Positions 36,618 through 46,395 are shown, numbered from the stretch's first letter. The stretch is DNA of 64,000 nt from Paraspadella gotoi (GCA_051294375.1 CM119270.1:14854046-14918045), one strand, 5' to 3'. Made by a program: numbers and translations. The notes: a model not told the origin generated them from the letters alone.

Positions 36618-38212
36618 TCATTGAGAGGTTTCACGCCTTCCATTGAAGGTTTCATTGGTAGGTTCCGGTGAGGATTTTTCAATTGAAGATGAGTCCAGAT
36701 CGGTGGCTGAATAGTCAGGTCTTAAAGAAACGGACTTCGGTGGGTAAGCGGTGTCATCGAAATGCGGAAAATCTTGCAATGAAGCGCAAAGATCCAATGG
36801 GTAAGTATCGGAATTGTAAGTAGCATTATTTACTTGTGAAGACTCGTGCGGCGAGGCAGAGTGATTCGGTGGATAGCTCTCGGATTCGATCGGATAAACG
36901 CAGGTGTCTTTAAGGTGACTGCCTGTTTCATCTTCAACAATCTCTCGGTTGTCAATCTCTTTATCACCATCAAATTCTGAAGATGAAATGGAATTGTAAC
37001 TTTCCTTGAATCCCGTTGTCGCTATCATTGTTGTAGTCGCCGCCGGTGCTGGCGTTTTTGCCAAATTCAACGCCTCCAAGTTTGTGCAAATATCTGAATC
37101 TTCCAAAGTTTCTAAAACTTTTCCTGAATCCATCTCGGAATTGTGAAGGTAAGTAGCATTATTTACTTGTGATGCCTCGTGCGGCGAGACAGAGCGATCC
37201 AGTGGATAGCTCTCGGAAACGCAGGTGTATTTAAGGTGACTGCCTGTTTTATCTTCAACAATCTCTCGGTTGTCAATCTCTTCATCACCATCAAATTCTG
37301 AAGATGAAAAGGAATCGTAACTTTCCCTGAATCCTGTTGTCGTTATCATTGTTGTAGTCACCGCCGCTGCTGGCGTTTTTTCGAAATAAAATGCCTCCGA
37401 GTTCGCATAAATATCTGAATCTTCCAAAGTTTCTAAAACTTCTTGTGAATCCGCTATTTCAGTGTTTCCGTACGTTTCTGAATTCGCGCTTTGATCAATT
37501 TCTGAATTGTCCGTGTTTCCTTGGAAGTCCGAGGAACGCAGCGTCGAAACATTTTCATATATTTCAGCATTTTCTAGCGGAGATATTTCATTTGTCGGCA
37601 TCTCTTGATCTGTCATTGCGGAATCCAAAGTGACCGACTGCAAATTTTCGGCGTCGTCCAAATTGCTCGAAGTTTCCGCGCTTTCCGGTTCGTAATAAAC
37701 AGTCATTCCAAATTCGTCCGGCTTTTCGACTCCCTCTGGGGTCATTTCGGGCTCTTCCACGTCCTCCGGCGAATCGGCTTCGGAATAAACAGTCAATCCG
37801 TTCTTCTTCGACGGCGATTCCTTCGCCCCGTTCGGCTCTCTGGCAGTTTCCGGCACTCCGGGATCCTCCATGAACCAGGCGGGCGGTTCCATGTACTCCT
37901 CAGCGTCCACCGGAACATCGGGGGCGGGCTCCGGGGGCAGATCCCTGGCGGCGTCGTACTCGTCATCATCTACGGCGATGGAGAGGCCGGCGATGGAGAG
38001 GCCGGCGACGTCGATACCGCTTGCCACAGATTTCTTATTTTCTTCTTTCTTTTTCTTGTCTTTTTCTCCTTTGTCTCCACGAAGAGTAAAGAACTTTCCC
38101 AACCTCGACAGAACGTTTGGCTTTGAGGGAATTTGCTCGGGAAGATCAGGGCTTGGGTTTCGGCGGAAGTTGTTGTAGTCGTTCCGGCCGGATGGAGTCT
38201 CCGGTCGAGAAC
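36618..38212 (-). CDS. SH2 gene exon 9: acidic tail with internal duplication
   Basis: Acceptor tttttcccag on the - strand; the first two bases complete a Gly codon from the previous exon, and it ends at TGA. It encodes 530 residues rich in Glu, Asp, Ser, Thr and Pro. Tyr motifs include DYNN, EEYMEP, VYSEAD, VYYEPE, IYENVS, TYGNTE and IYANSE; several fit the pY-x-N consensus of GRB2-type SH2 domains. A repeat of about 100 residues occurs twice (37441-37138 and 37131-36811). A 24-base duplication near 37977-38010 gives AGLSIAGLSI. Confidence 0.85.
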
Positions 38213-40424
38213 CTGGGAAAAAAAGAAGTAGGTGAAGAGACAGTAATGATTGTAGTGTTAGTGTCATAACCGTTCAATATAAGCAATCCCTGAGCTTCGG
38301 ATCAGGCTGTGTTACAGGCGGGTTAAGCGCCCCGTCCCCCTTAACTGCTAGGCAATCAGCGGGCTAGAACCCCGGACCTTTGGGTTGGGAGGCGAATTAC
38401 TTGCCTCCGGCACCAATGGCCGTTGATGAACGGTTGGTGGATTTTAGTCCACCATATAGGTAACCTTCTTATTCATGAGGGACGACTTCATCCACTGTAA
38501 ACTTGATTGTTAAAAACATAATTTAGTGCAAGCTAAACGTGAGCTTAACATCCATAACAAAATTAAAAACGAACGACAATTTCTCAAATTAATATTAAAT
38601 ATTAAAAAATTAATATTAAATTAATATTAAATATTAAAAAATAAAACATACCCGAAACTCCGAACGAATTCGACAATCCGGAAAAGGCGGATGAGTTTGA
38701 GCGGTCGGAAGGTGTCCTCCTCAACTCGGCGCCTCTGGACGCGCCGCTCGACCTCCTTTCCTCGACAATAGGAGGATCTAACGAAGTCCTTCTCGAATTA
38801 GACTGCGAGGGACTCAAAGTTTTCCAAGCGCCCCTGTGGGAAAGCGTGAGGTCCGCGGCGGCGGAGGCGTGTCTCGAAACTGCGCCCGTCGAACGCATCG
38901 CCGAAGGTCCGATCGTCGCCCCCCGATCTTCGTCGGACGAGCGTCGTTGATTGGCCCTTCCATTTGATCCGGATGTCGACAATCTGGCGCCCGGCGGAAG
39001 CGTGTTCATCATATGGTGTCTGCCGCCATGTCCCTGCATGAGAGGGATGTAACCGGGCGAGGAAAGAGGGATGTAACCGGGCGAGGAAAGAGGGTGAGAT
39101 GCGAGGCTTTGATTCTTTTGGTGAAACAAAATTTCCTCGTAGCCTTTTGGAGATTGCTTTGGCATCTTGACGACGGATTTTCGGAGTTTTGGCGAGCTGA
39201 CGTATAAAGAATGTTAGTTTAAAGAGACAGTTTGAGTATTTTTACAACAACAACTTAGTTTAATAATGGACGAACATGTTTCGGCTCAAATTCGAGCCTT
39301 CATCCGCGCAAAAACGTCCATTATTAAACAAAATTCTTGTTGTAAAAATACTCAAACTGTCTCTATAATCTAAAAATACAACAAAAAAGAAAGGATTTAC
39401 ACATAATGTCTACAGAATGTTAGTTGTATAAAAACAAGACAGCATGACAGGGTAACAGCGTTCATCTGCATTCACTGCATTTTAATATTGACCTCAAATA
39501 AAAATTGAACAGTCGCAGCATGGGGGCTGCATGTTTTTAGGTCGTCCTGTCTATCTGTCTGTCAGTCCGTCCGTCAGGCCCTAATTATAATTCGAACCTT
39601 TTTTTTTCCTCCCTTTTCAAGAAGTAGCCAGCTTCGGGCGTAATATAAGTATCTTCCTCCTCTTCCTCTCCCTCTTTCGTCATGAACTGAATCAACTCCA
39701 GCGCGTCTTCAAAGGTGAGTTCCTCTTCCAGAGTCTTCAGCGTCAACTTCCCCGTCTCGGGGTCGCGATGGAGGCGGTAGTGTTGCACCCTTTTATCGAG
39801 AAAGGACAGCCGCAGCTCCGCCGCTTCATTAAGACGGAGGATGAAGCTGCCACGCGGCGCTGTGTCTCTGCCGCGGAGGTGTTCGCAGGCGTGGACTTTG
39901 TCGACGTCGCCGTGGTACCTTGGGGATGGGGCGGTTGGAGTGGATGAAAGGATGGCCAGGGGAGGAAGATTAAGGTTAACGATTTGATTAAGGGGAATAC
40001 ATTGGTTAGAAATGCGAGGAGGTAAGAAATGCGGATGGGCGAGACCTTTAAATTATCATTTAAATAGACTATTAAATTTTTCTTAGTAATAACTTTAAAT
40101 TCTTTATGCTTTTTAATGTGATTTAAAAGAGTTATAAATTGAAAACTTATCGCTGATTCGTTAAAAAGAACACTTTAATCCATCACTGTATGATACCAAC
40201 TCTTACCATCTTTCTTGATGTAAACTAGATTGATTTATGGAGTCTGGATACGTGTAGTCCGTCTCGTTAACGGATCTGGGTCTGTTTAAGTTGTTCGTGG
40301 ATTGCAGAGGAAACAACTAGATGGAGCCAAAGAGAAAATAGGTCTCGATCATGGGTCATATAGAGTTTTCTAAATTGCCTAGCGGACTTTTTGACATGCA
40401 AGCCTGCCTTGAGATTCAATCACT

Positions 40425-40518
<94 letters not shown>

Positions 40519-40845
40519 AACCTTAAACGTCTCCTTGTCGACGAACCAATCGAGAGTCTTCGCCAACTGCGTCGTCGCGGGAGACGCCTGCATCTCAATC
40601 AGTTCCGTCAGCGTCGGGACGAAATCTTTACCGTTGATGGAGTAACCGGCTGGAGAAGCCGAGATGATGTGGTGGACGATATCGGATACGCCCGAGTGGT
40701 TTACGGAGATGACAAAGCGGTCTACGGGGGGACGGCCGTGACGGGGGGGGGGAGTATCCTTGAGTTCAATTCGCTCAGGATAATAAATATGAATTATTGA
40801 TGACCGTACAACCTCGAAAGTTACCTCGGCCACGAAGATAAATGA

Positions 40846-40877
<32 letters not shown>

Positions 40878-42778
40878 GCTGTCGCTCTCGCTCTCTCTCT
40901 CTCTCTCCATCTCGGTTGTGGCTTCGAAGCAATAAAGCAATAATATTATACAAATTTCTTTATTTTGTGCCCCATCATTACTGACGTTATTCACATTTTT
41001 GTTATATATTTTTCAAACATTCACTTTGGAATGAACCATTGAATATATCGTCGCTCACCTTTCAATTTCTGACTGTTGCGCACCAGAAATACCCTTCGAT
41101 TGGCAGTGATGAGTCTTTCCGCCTCTTCGCTGGTCAGCGTCCCCTGAAACCATGGCAACGGCTTCAAATAGTCGCGGGAGATCATTCGCTCTTCGCCGGA
41201 GCTTTCGAGATAATTGAGAAAAAGGATTGAAGGAGGTTAATCGCCATTAGCTCAATGGTAAGGTAAGGTAAGGTACGATTGTCAGTAATTAAAAACGATC
41301 TTCAGACACTTTTTTTTTGTCCTTGCATCCGTTCCTTTTATTTTTTCTTTGTGCTGCCTCACTGCTGCCCGTTCTCACCCTCGTCTCAATGGCTGAGCAG
41401 TAAGGCGTAGTAAAATTTCTAAATTTAACTTTAATTAAAATTCTAAAAGTGAGGAACGAACAACATTATACTAATGAACATTTATGTATAAAAAAATTTA
41501 TAATAAATTTTACAATTTACGCAGTAGGCCATATTTATACTAGTACTAATCCAATAAATGTTAAAATTTCAAAACAGTTTTTTCTAAGATTTTTTTGCAG
41601 ATTTGGATTCGTCATAAAAAGTTGTTAAAAAGAAATATAACTCTTTTTAAAAAATTCCTTCATTAAGTGGGTCAAAAATGAGAAAAAACTATATTTTAAG
41701 CTGAAAATTAACTTTTTATATATTAAATATAGTTTTTGTAATTTTTAACCCACTTAATGAAAGAATTTTTAAAAATAATTTATATTTTCTTTTATCAACT
41801 TTTGACGAGGAATTCAAATCTGCAATCAAAATTAAGAAAAGCCTATTTTGAAATTTTTCGATTTTATAAGGATAGTACTATATATAAATATAGCCTACTG
41901 CAAAAATTAAATTTCATAAAATTATTTTTTTTTACAAATTAATGTTTACTGATGGTATGTTGTTCATAATTGACCTTTAGAATTTTTGTACGTAACTTTC
42001 ACTACGCCTTACTGAGCAGGCTAAATCATCTCGTTACAATTGTGCGTCCAGGGTTCAATCCCTGGGTATCCCGGTTCTGACGTAAATAATACGGAGCCGG
42101 TCTCAACATGCCAGTGACGAGAGGCGGTCGCTGTGGGTCCGCATCTCCTACGCCACTTGGTGAAATACCCCGCGCCCCCGATATCGCAGGCATTCCTCCC
42201 GTTGCCATTTCTTTTTCTTTTTCTGCTGTTTGTTTTGCTTTTGATATTGGTAATCAAAAAAAAAAAATCTTTCTTTCGGATTAGGAATTGCTCACTTGCT
42301 GTATGGCCATCAATAAATTACTCTTTTTCATTTATGCTAAATTGTTCGAATGAAAACCGATTGGGAATGTTGCTTAATAGTTGAAGATATGTTGAAGATA
42401 TGTATATATTCAGTTCAGGGTTCAGCAAGTTCAGGGTAAATTTCAAAGTAATTCAACGCTACTTGGAACTGAGTTTTGAGTTCTGATCTGTAGGATCTGA
42501 GTTTTCAGTCCCGAGTCCTAGTTCTGAGTCATTAGATATGATATCTGAGTTCTGATCCCTGATTTCGAACTCACCTGACGTTGACGACGGTGCATTCTCT
42601 TGATCCCCTCGACGTCGGTTGACGCAAGGCGAAGATGTCGCCACGCCTTCCGCAGATTTCACCCTCGTCGATCAACTCTCTCGTTAAAATCGCGTAAGAG
42701 GAAGTTGAGGGAAACAGGATGTCGCCACGGAGGGAGAGCATGATTGTGGAGAGTGGAGAGAGGAGAGAGAAAGAGAGG

Positions 42779-42820
<42 letters not shown>

Positions 42821-43060
42821 AACGTAGTAACACAATTATTTGAGTTAGCGACGTGAGGTTAAAAGAAACTATTATTTTTTTACATCCGGGAAACTTGAAA
42901 AAAAGATGGCGTCTGTGTTCAACTTGGAAATCATTTTATTTTCTCGAAATAATTGAATAAAAAACGAAGGTTTAGTTTGACGGCGGCAATAAATAGTCGT
43001 GAGACAAACCTTGACTCGTCTTGGGATTTTGAACGCCTTCGAAAAACTGGTCTTTCGGGT

Positions 43061-43098
<38 letters not shown>

Positions 43099-43434
43099 TG
43101 TAATTATTGTGGCCTGTTTTTCGTTTTTCTATTCCGAATGGAAAATATCAATCAAGATAAAGGTTAAAAAAAACAACAAATGCCGCAATGTCATTTCAAT
43201 GTTATCACGTGACTCGAAAAGTACGAAACAAGCGTCTCACCCAATAGAATGTCTGAGTGACATGCATTTAAAAACGAGTATAGATAAACCGAAAATCAAC
43301 CTGATAATAAAGAGAAGAATGACTACAAGCAAATACTCATTTCGTAAGAGACGAAATGAAAATACTGAGTACAAAAGAAATAAACTCTCTCTGCTAAAAA
43401 TAGAAGAATGAGCAACGAGGTTCACCTGACTCAT
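36618..43434 (-). CDS. Tandem-SH2 adaptor-like protein with SH3-like N terminus and long Tyr-rich tail
   Basis: Exons, 5' to 3' on the - strand: 43434-43426, 43060-43010, 42675-42575, 41201-41059, 40721-40522, 40316-40207, 39918-39598, 39196-38652 and 38212-36618. All junctions keep frame and the sum is 3,075 bases (1,024 residues plus stop). Domains by residue: divergent SH3-like about 10-67, SH2-1 71-150, linker with TDYTYPDS, SH2-2 205-285, then about 740 disordered residues. Both SH2 domains keep the phosphotyrosine-binding Arg (FLVR, R95; FILR, R233) and the WFxG/WYHG start. There is no kinase, phosphatase, GAP or lipase domain, so it probably acts as a cytoplasmic scaffold for phosphotyrosine signalling (inference). 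I do not recognise a named family with this order. The last six exons are firm; the first three are less so. Confidence 0.75.
38355..38430 (-). mobile_element. tRNA-derived SINE head in an intron
   Basis: On the - strand an A-box-like TGGTGCCGGAGGCAAG (38415-38400) precedes a B-box-like GGTTCTAGCCC (38371-38361) by about 30 bases, the spacing of a tRNA promoter. No intact cloverleaf is evident, so this is a SINE and not a functional tRNA. It lies in the last intron of the SH2 gene. Confidence 0.55.
38652..39196 (-). CDS. SH2 gene exon 8: Ser/Arg-rich linker
   Basis: Acceptor atacgtcag, donor CGG/GTATGT, 545 bases (phase 2 in, phase 1 out). It encodes 181 residues: a basic start (SPKLRKSVVKMPK), a doubled SSPGYIPL unit from a 24-base tandem duplication (39044-39092), a His/Gly patch, and many RRSS/RRTS stretches that fit basophilic kinase or 14-3-3 sites. 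It is disordered. Confidence 0.82.
39223..39364. mobile_element. Perfect foldback element, 50 bp arms
   Basis: 39223-39272 is the reverse complement of 39315-39364 apart from a few bases near the inner third, with a 42-base loop. It occupies much of the 401-bp intron between exons 7 and 8 of the SH2 gene and would form a strong hairpin in pre-mRNA. It may be a very short MITE or a foldback insertion. Confidence 0.85.
39598..39918 (-). CDS. SH2 gene exon 7: second SH2 domain
   Basis: Acceptor atccccaag, donor AAG/GTTCGA, 321 bases (phase 2 in and out). The split codon restores the Trp of WYHG. It encodes YHGDVDKVHACEHLRG, GSFILRLNEAAELRLSF and RVQHYRLHRD, then the FEDALELIQFM helix: the full beta B Arg and beta D His of an SH2 fold. 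An acidic run and DTYITPEAGYF follow. Confidence 0.9.
40207..40316 (-). CDS. SH2 gene exon 6: inter-SH2 linker
   Basis: Strong acceptor (ttggctccatctag) and donor ATG/GTAAGA, 110 bases (phase 0 in, phase 2 out). It encodes a 36-residue linker with NETDYTYPDSINQSS and LHQER, ending in TG of the SH2-2 Trp codon. It contains two tyrosines in a DYTYP context. Confidence 0.78.
40433..40516. repeat. CT microsatellite beside a splice donor
   Basis: Pure CT tract of about 84 bp. On the - strand it is GA and begins 5-6 bases inside the intron after exon 5. Confidence 0.97.
40522..40721 (-). CDS. SH2 gene exon 5: second half of first SH2 domain
   Basis: Acceptor ccccccgtag, donor AAG/GTTTGG, 200 bases (phase 1 in, phase 0 out). 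It encodes RFVISVNHSGVSDIVHHIIS, then AGYSINGKDFVPTLTELIEM: the beta C to alpha B half of an SH2 fold, with the conserved His of beta D. The CFVD-like end (LDWFVDKETFK) leads to the linker. Confidence 0.87.
40849..40908. repeat. CT microsatellite, interrupted
   Basis: CT tract with ct-at and ctcg interruptions, in the intron between exons 4 and 5. Confidence 0.9.
41059..41201 (-). CDS. SH2 gene exon 4: end of SH3-like domain and start of first SH2
   Basis: Acceptor tatctcgaaag, donor AAG/GTGAGC, 143 bases (phase 2 in, phase 1 out). ERMISRDYLKPL matches the IPSNYV-type final strand of SH3 domains. It is followed at once by PWFQGTLTSEEAERLI and FLVRNS, the alpha A helix and FLVR strand of an SH2. 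The short SH3-to-SH2 spacing resembles Src-like adaptors. Confidence 0.86.
41385..42240 (+). mobile_element. tRNA-derived SINE interrupted by a MITE
   Basis: A-box-like tggctgagcag (41390-41400) is followed, after the inserted element, by gctaaatc and a B-box-like gggttcaatccc (42051-42062). Without the insert the two boxes are about 35-40 bases apart, as in a tRNA promoter. A GC-rich body runs to about 42215 and ends in a T-rich tail. It lies between exons 3 and 4 of the SH2 gene. Confidence 0.6.
41401..42011. mobile_element. hAT-like MITE, 611 bp palindrome with 8-bp target duplication
   Basis: The element starts taaggcgtagt and ends with its exact complement, actacgcctta. Nearly the whole length folds back on itself: 41440-41470 pairs with 41945-41975, and 41650-41700 with 41735-41770. 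The 8-base direct repeat ctgagcag flanks it at 41393-41400 and 42012-42019. An 8-bp duplication and short inverted ends point to hAT-family transposition in trans; no transposase is present. Confidence 0.85.
42575..42675 (-). CDS. SH2 gene exon 3: middle of SH3-like domain
   Basis: Donor CAG/GTGAGT is excellent; the acceptor is one of several AGs in aacgagagag. The frame that joins exon 4 in phase encodes LIDEGEICGRRGDIFALRQP and RECTVVNV. DEGEICGRRGDIF aligns with the ELSFKKGD turn of SH3 domains. The WW pair of canonical SH3 domains is missing, so the Pro-binding groove may be altered. A second frame is also open here, which lowers confidence. Confidence 0.55.
42770..42822. repeat. GA microsatellite
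   Basis: GA tract with two aaag interruptions. Confidence 0.95.
43010..43060 (-). CDS. SH2 gene candidate exon 2
   Basis: 51 bases, phase 0 both ends, donor AAG/GTTTGT (like exon 5). Its acceptor GAG follows directly on a CT tract (GA on + at 43063-43094). It encodes TRKTSFSKAFKIPRRVK, which could supply the first strand of the SH3-like domain but lacks the usual ALYDY motif. Confidence 0.35.
43063..43094. repeat. GA microsatellite abutting a candidate splice acceptor
   Basis: On the - strand this CT tract would be the pyrimidine tract of candidate exon 2. Confidence 0.95.
43426..43434 (-). CDS. SH2 gene candidate first coding exon (Met-Ser-Gln)
   Basis: ATG AGT CAG is followed by the donor GTGAAC, phase 0. 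The frame is closed by TAA 36 bases upstream, so this ATG would be the start. It was chosen because it joins candidate exon 2 in frame; other 5' exons further upstream are possible. Confidence 0.25.
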
Positions 43435-43760
43435 CGCGATGGAATTGTCTCGGGTTTTCTTCCCTTAATTCAAAGATTCATTCGTTGGAGACTTCGCCTT
43501 CGAAGAATTACATACCCTTTTGACTTTTGACTTCCGAGTGGTTCGAAAGTCTGGTTTTATCAGTGGGACATTCATGGGGACGGAGGAAAATAGCCGTCTG
43601 ATATATTGATTGATTAATTGATTGAATGATTGATTTTATTAATGTGTATTGAATTTCTATCAACAGATTGATTGTATTGACTTCATCATTGAGTAATTAA
43701 GTTATTGATCGATTAATTTATTGATTGATTGTTTTGAATTTTTTGCATTCAATGAATTAT

Positions 43761-43890
43761 TAAAAACCGTCTTAGCACCGAAAGTCACAGACGTTGCCTC
43801 TGCTCCTTCCGCTGCCGCCGCCGCAGCCGGCGCAGCTGATTCCGCCGCCGCTGCATGACGGGATGATGGCGACACATTGACCATGACGTC
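43761..43890 (-). other. Ala-rich open stretch, possible exon
   Basis: On the - strand a GC-rich frame reads MVNVSPSSRHAAAAESAAP, then poly-Ala and EGAEATSVTF, with a possible donor TCG/GTGCTA. It could be a 5' exon of the SH2 gene or the coding start of another gene. There is no domain and no acceptor I can fix. Confidence 0.25.
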
Positions 43891-44389
43891 GATGACGACG
43901 CCAATGACGATATTCTCAATGATAAATAGTCGATTGTTGCGTATTTCGAAACAGATGTGGAATTTTTTTAATTTTTTAATTTTTTATTTTTTTTAATTTC
44001 GCGATGATTCCGATCGTGAATCAATGATGACTCGAGAGAATCTAAGGCAACAGCTGGTGTTTAATTTGATCTATCCTCTAGTAGAGGCTCTACTATTGTA
44101 TTTATTGTCGTCTTTGAGACTTTGAGAGAATTTTAATGTGTGGAATTGATATTCCTTGTGCTTTGTATAGCTTTAAAAAATTGACTGGACTTAACTTCAG
44201 GAGCGTAATTTAACTATCGATCGTAAAATGTTTGACTATTCTGCCGTAATTCCATTATTTAAATATTTAACAAATTAGTACGCTTCTGCGCAGTTATTTA
44301 TTGAACAGTGTTAAAAACGATGTATGAACAGTAACAGTAATGATGATAACAGTAACGACGTGATAACAAAGGAAGCGTCCTCGCCTCGG

Positions 44390-44480
44390 GGCGTCTCAGC
44401 CGCCGACGCGAAAGACGCCGAGTTTTTGGCACAAAAAGGGAACATGGCGGAGAGAGCTCTCTTCTTGAGAGAATCGCCTT
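44390..44480. other. GC-rich island beside a GA tract, possible exon
   Basis: Both strands are open for 40-60 codons. The - strand has a CT tract and then cccaag just upstream, like the acceptors of the confirmed exons. I cannot choose strand or frame. Confidence 0.2.
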
Positions 44481-44482
44481 GG

Positions 44483-44486
<4 letters not shown>

Positions 44487-44563
<77 letters not shown>
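44487..44563. repeat. GA microsatellite
   Basis: Nearly pure GA tract of about 77 bp. Confidence 0.97.
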
Positions 44564-44567
<4 letters not shown>

Positions 44568-44983
44568 CAACTTAAAAGCAAAAAAGAAAGTTCCTGTTTC
44601 CTCTTATAGTTTTTACCTAAAAAAAAAAGGCTTTTCTCACGAGGTAACAGGAGACGACTGCAAGCAGAAGACATAAAATGTTTCTTTTAGTTTTTTTTAG
44701 TTTGCTTAAACGGATGTTTAAAAGTGTTAACTGAAGAAATTTAAAACGGTAATTTCAGATGCTAAACGGTAACGAAAAAAATATTTATTTACGATAGCGT
44801 TAGAAAAAAAAAAGAAGTAATTTCAGCGTCATTGCAACCAGAAGAATTTGAACATTAATTTTAGTAAAATGATCATTATGACGTCACGAACCATCAGCCA
44901 AGGCGACAGCCAATGCAGCACCAACTGCAACAGCCAATGTTATACACTTTCTTTTTCTTTCTCGCCGAAGCTACTCTCATAAT

Positions 44984-45262
44984 TTACACTCGCCTGTCAA
45001 GACTCGGCGGATTGGACGACGGGCAATATCTGGCCGTTGACCTAAGCGGCTGATGGCGTCCATTGCTGTCGTTGGCTCGTTGCAATGATGTTGAGGCGAG
45101 AGGAAAGATTTTCATTTGGTCGTAAATCAGCGAAAGTAGATTATGAGGATTACTTCGATTATATTTACTTTCATTGAGGGTTTCTAAATCAATAAAATGT
45201 TCCCCACGCCATAAGTACCCATAATTTCTATTGATTGAGCTCGTCGCCATTGCCGTTCCCAA
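44984..45262 (-). CDS. Hypothetical small ORF
   Basis: An uninterrupted frame with ATG codons near its start (for example 45252) that reads about 90 residues (SSINRNYGYLWRGEHFIDLE within it) to a stop at 44984. Composition is unlike the simple repeats around it. No domain, signal peptide or membrane segment is visible and no splice partners are evident. It may be a chance ORF. Confidence 0.2.
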   Translation of the reverse strand: MGTAMATSSINRNYGYLWRGEHFIDLETLNESKYNRSNPHNLLSLIYDQMKIFPLASTSLQRANDSNGRHQPLRSTARYCPSSNPPSLDRRV

Positions 45263-45382
45263 TCATTGATGGACGAGAACCAACGAGCTGGCCACGACGA
45301 ACCCTCAACCCGGTCCGATCGCTCGCCAGGCTGAACCACTTATAAAAAAAACAAAGAGATGTTGCGAGAGCGAAAGACCTTT

Positions 45383-45440
45383 TCAGGCCAATATTCAGGC
45401 CAATATTCGGACAAATCGGGCCAATATTCGACCTTGACGT
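45383..45440. repeat. Short minisatellite
   Basis: Three to four copies of a 12-17 bp unit containing ggccaatattc. Confidence 0.8.
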
Positions 45441-46002
45441 CGCACATCAAAATTCTTTTCCCGTCACCAAAGGCGCAGAACATTGCAATGAGCGTTGCTG
45501 GACGATGGTCGAAATTGCAAATCGCTCAATTTATAGTAAGACATTGAACGAGGCTGAAATTATTCCGATAAAAAAATGTATCTGTTAACATTGGCGTGGA
45601 TAAGTTTTATCAAGAAATCGGGTAAAATCAAATTAGTAAAATAGTGAAAATAGTGAAAAGTTTATATGATTTGAGCTAAAAAAAATGAAGCTTCTAAAAT
45701 AAGAATTGAAACGATCATTAAATCGGATCAACTTATGAAAATGGCACAAATTGAAAATATCTTTTGTCGAGATGAGAATGATTTTTTGGTTGAGATGATC
45801 TACCAACGCCGTGAGGGATAGAATTATCTTGGGATGAGGAAGAGAAAATTAAGACTCGCAGAAAAAAAGAATCCTTGAGTCATTGGAGGCAGGAAGGCGC
45901 GACCTGAAGAGAGAAAAAGAAGAGTTTTCCATTTAAATATTAAACAGAGAACATCGGAGAAGGAAAGCTTATTACTAAAACAATAGAAAACACCGTTTGA
46001 GC

Positions 46003-46009
46003 GAGAGAG

Positions 46010-46103
<94 letters not shown>

Positions 46104-46116
46104 AGAGAGAGAAGAG

Positions 46117-46154
<38 letters not shown>
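46003..46154. repeat. GA microsatellite, left arm of an inverted pair
   Basis: About 150 bp of GA with GAAGA interruptions. A CT tract 90 bp downstream can pair with it. Confidence 0.97.
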
Positions 46155-46155
<1 letters not shown>

Positions 46156-46243
46156 GAGTGGCATCGACAAAAAGCCGACAACAGCGAGTTGCTGGAACTC
46201 ATTTTATCGATAAAAAAATAAAAAAGGAAATAAATATGTTCCC

Positions 46244-46245
<2 letters not shown>

Positions 46246-46328
<83 letters not shown>
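46246..46328. repeat. CT microsatellite, right arm of an inverted pair
   Basis: About 83 bp of CT facing the GA tract at 46003-46154. Confidence 0.97.
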
Positions 46329-46329
<1 letters not shown>

Positions 46330-46395
46330 AAAAAAAGAATCGAGGACACGGCGAGACTTTCAAACGAGAATTAATGGCGACGAACTCACCTCGTT

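Noticed and set aside
38355-38430. Functional tRNA gene
   Set aside because: Boxes are present but I could not fold a convincing acceptor stem and anticodon arm; a SINE head is more likely.
42459-42662. Alternative frame of SH2 exon 3 that reads KSAEGVATSSPCVNRR
   Set aside because: It ends in phase 1 at the donor and cannot join exon 4; the other frame joins in phase and looks SH3-like.
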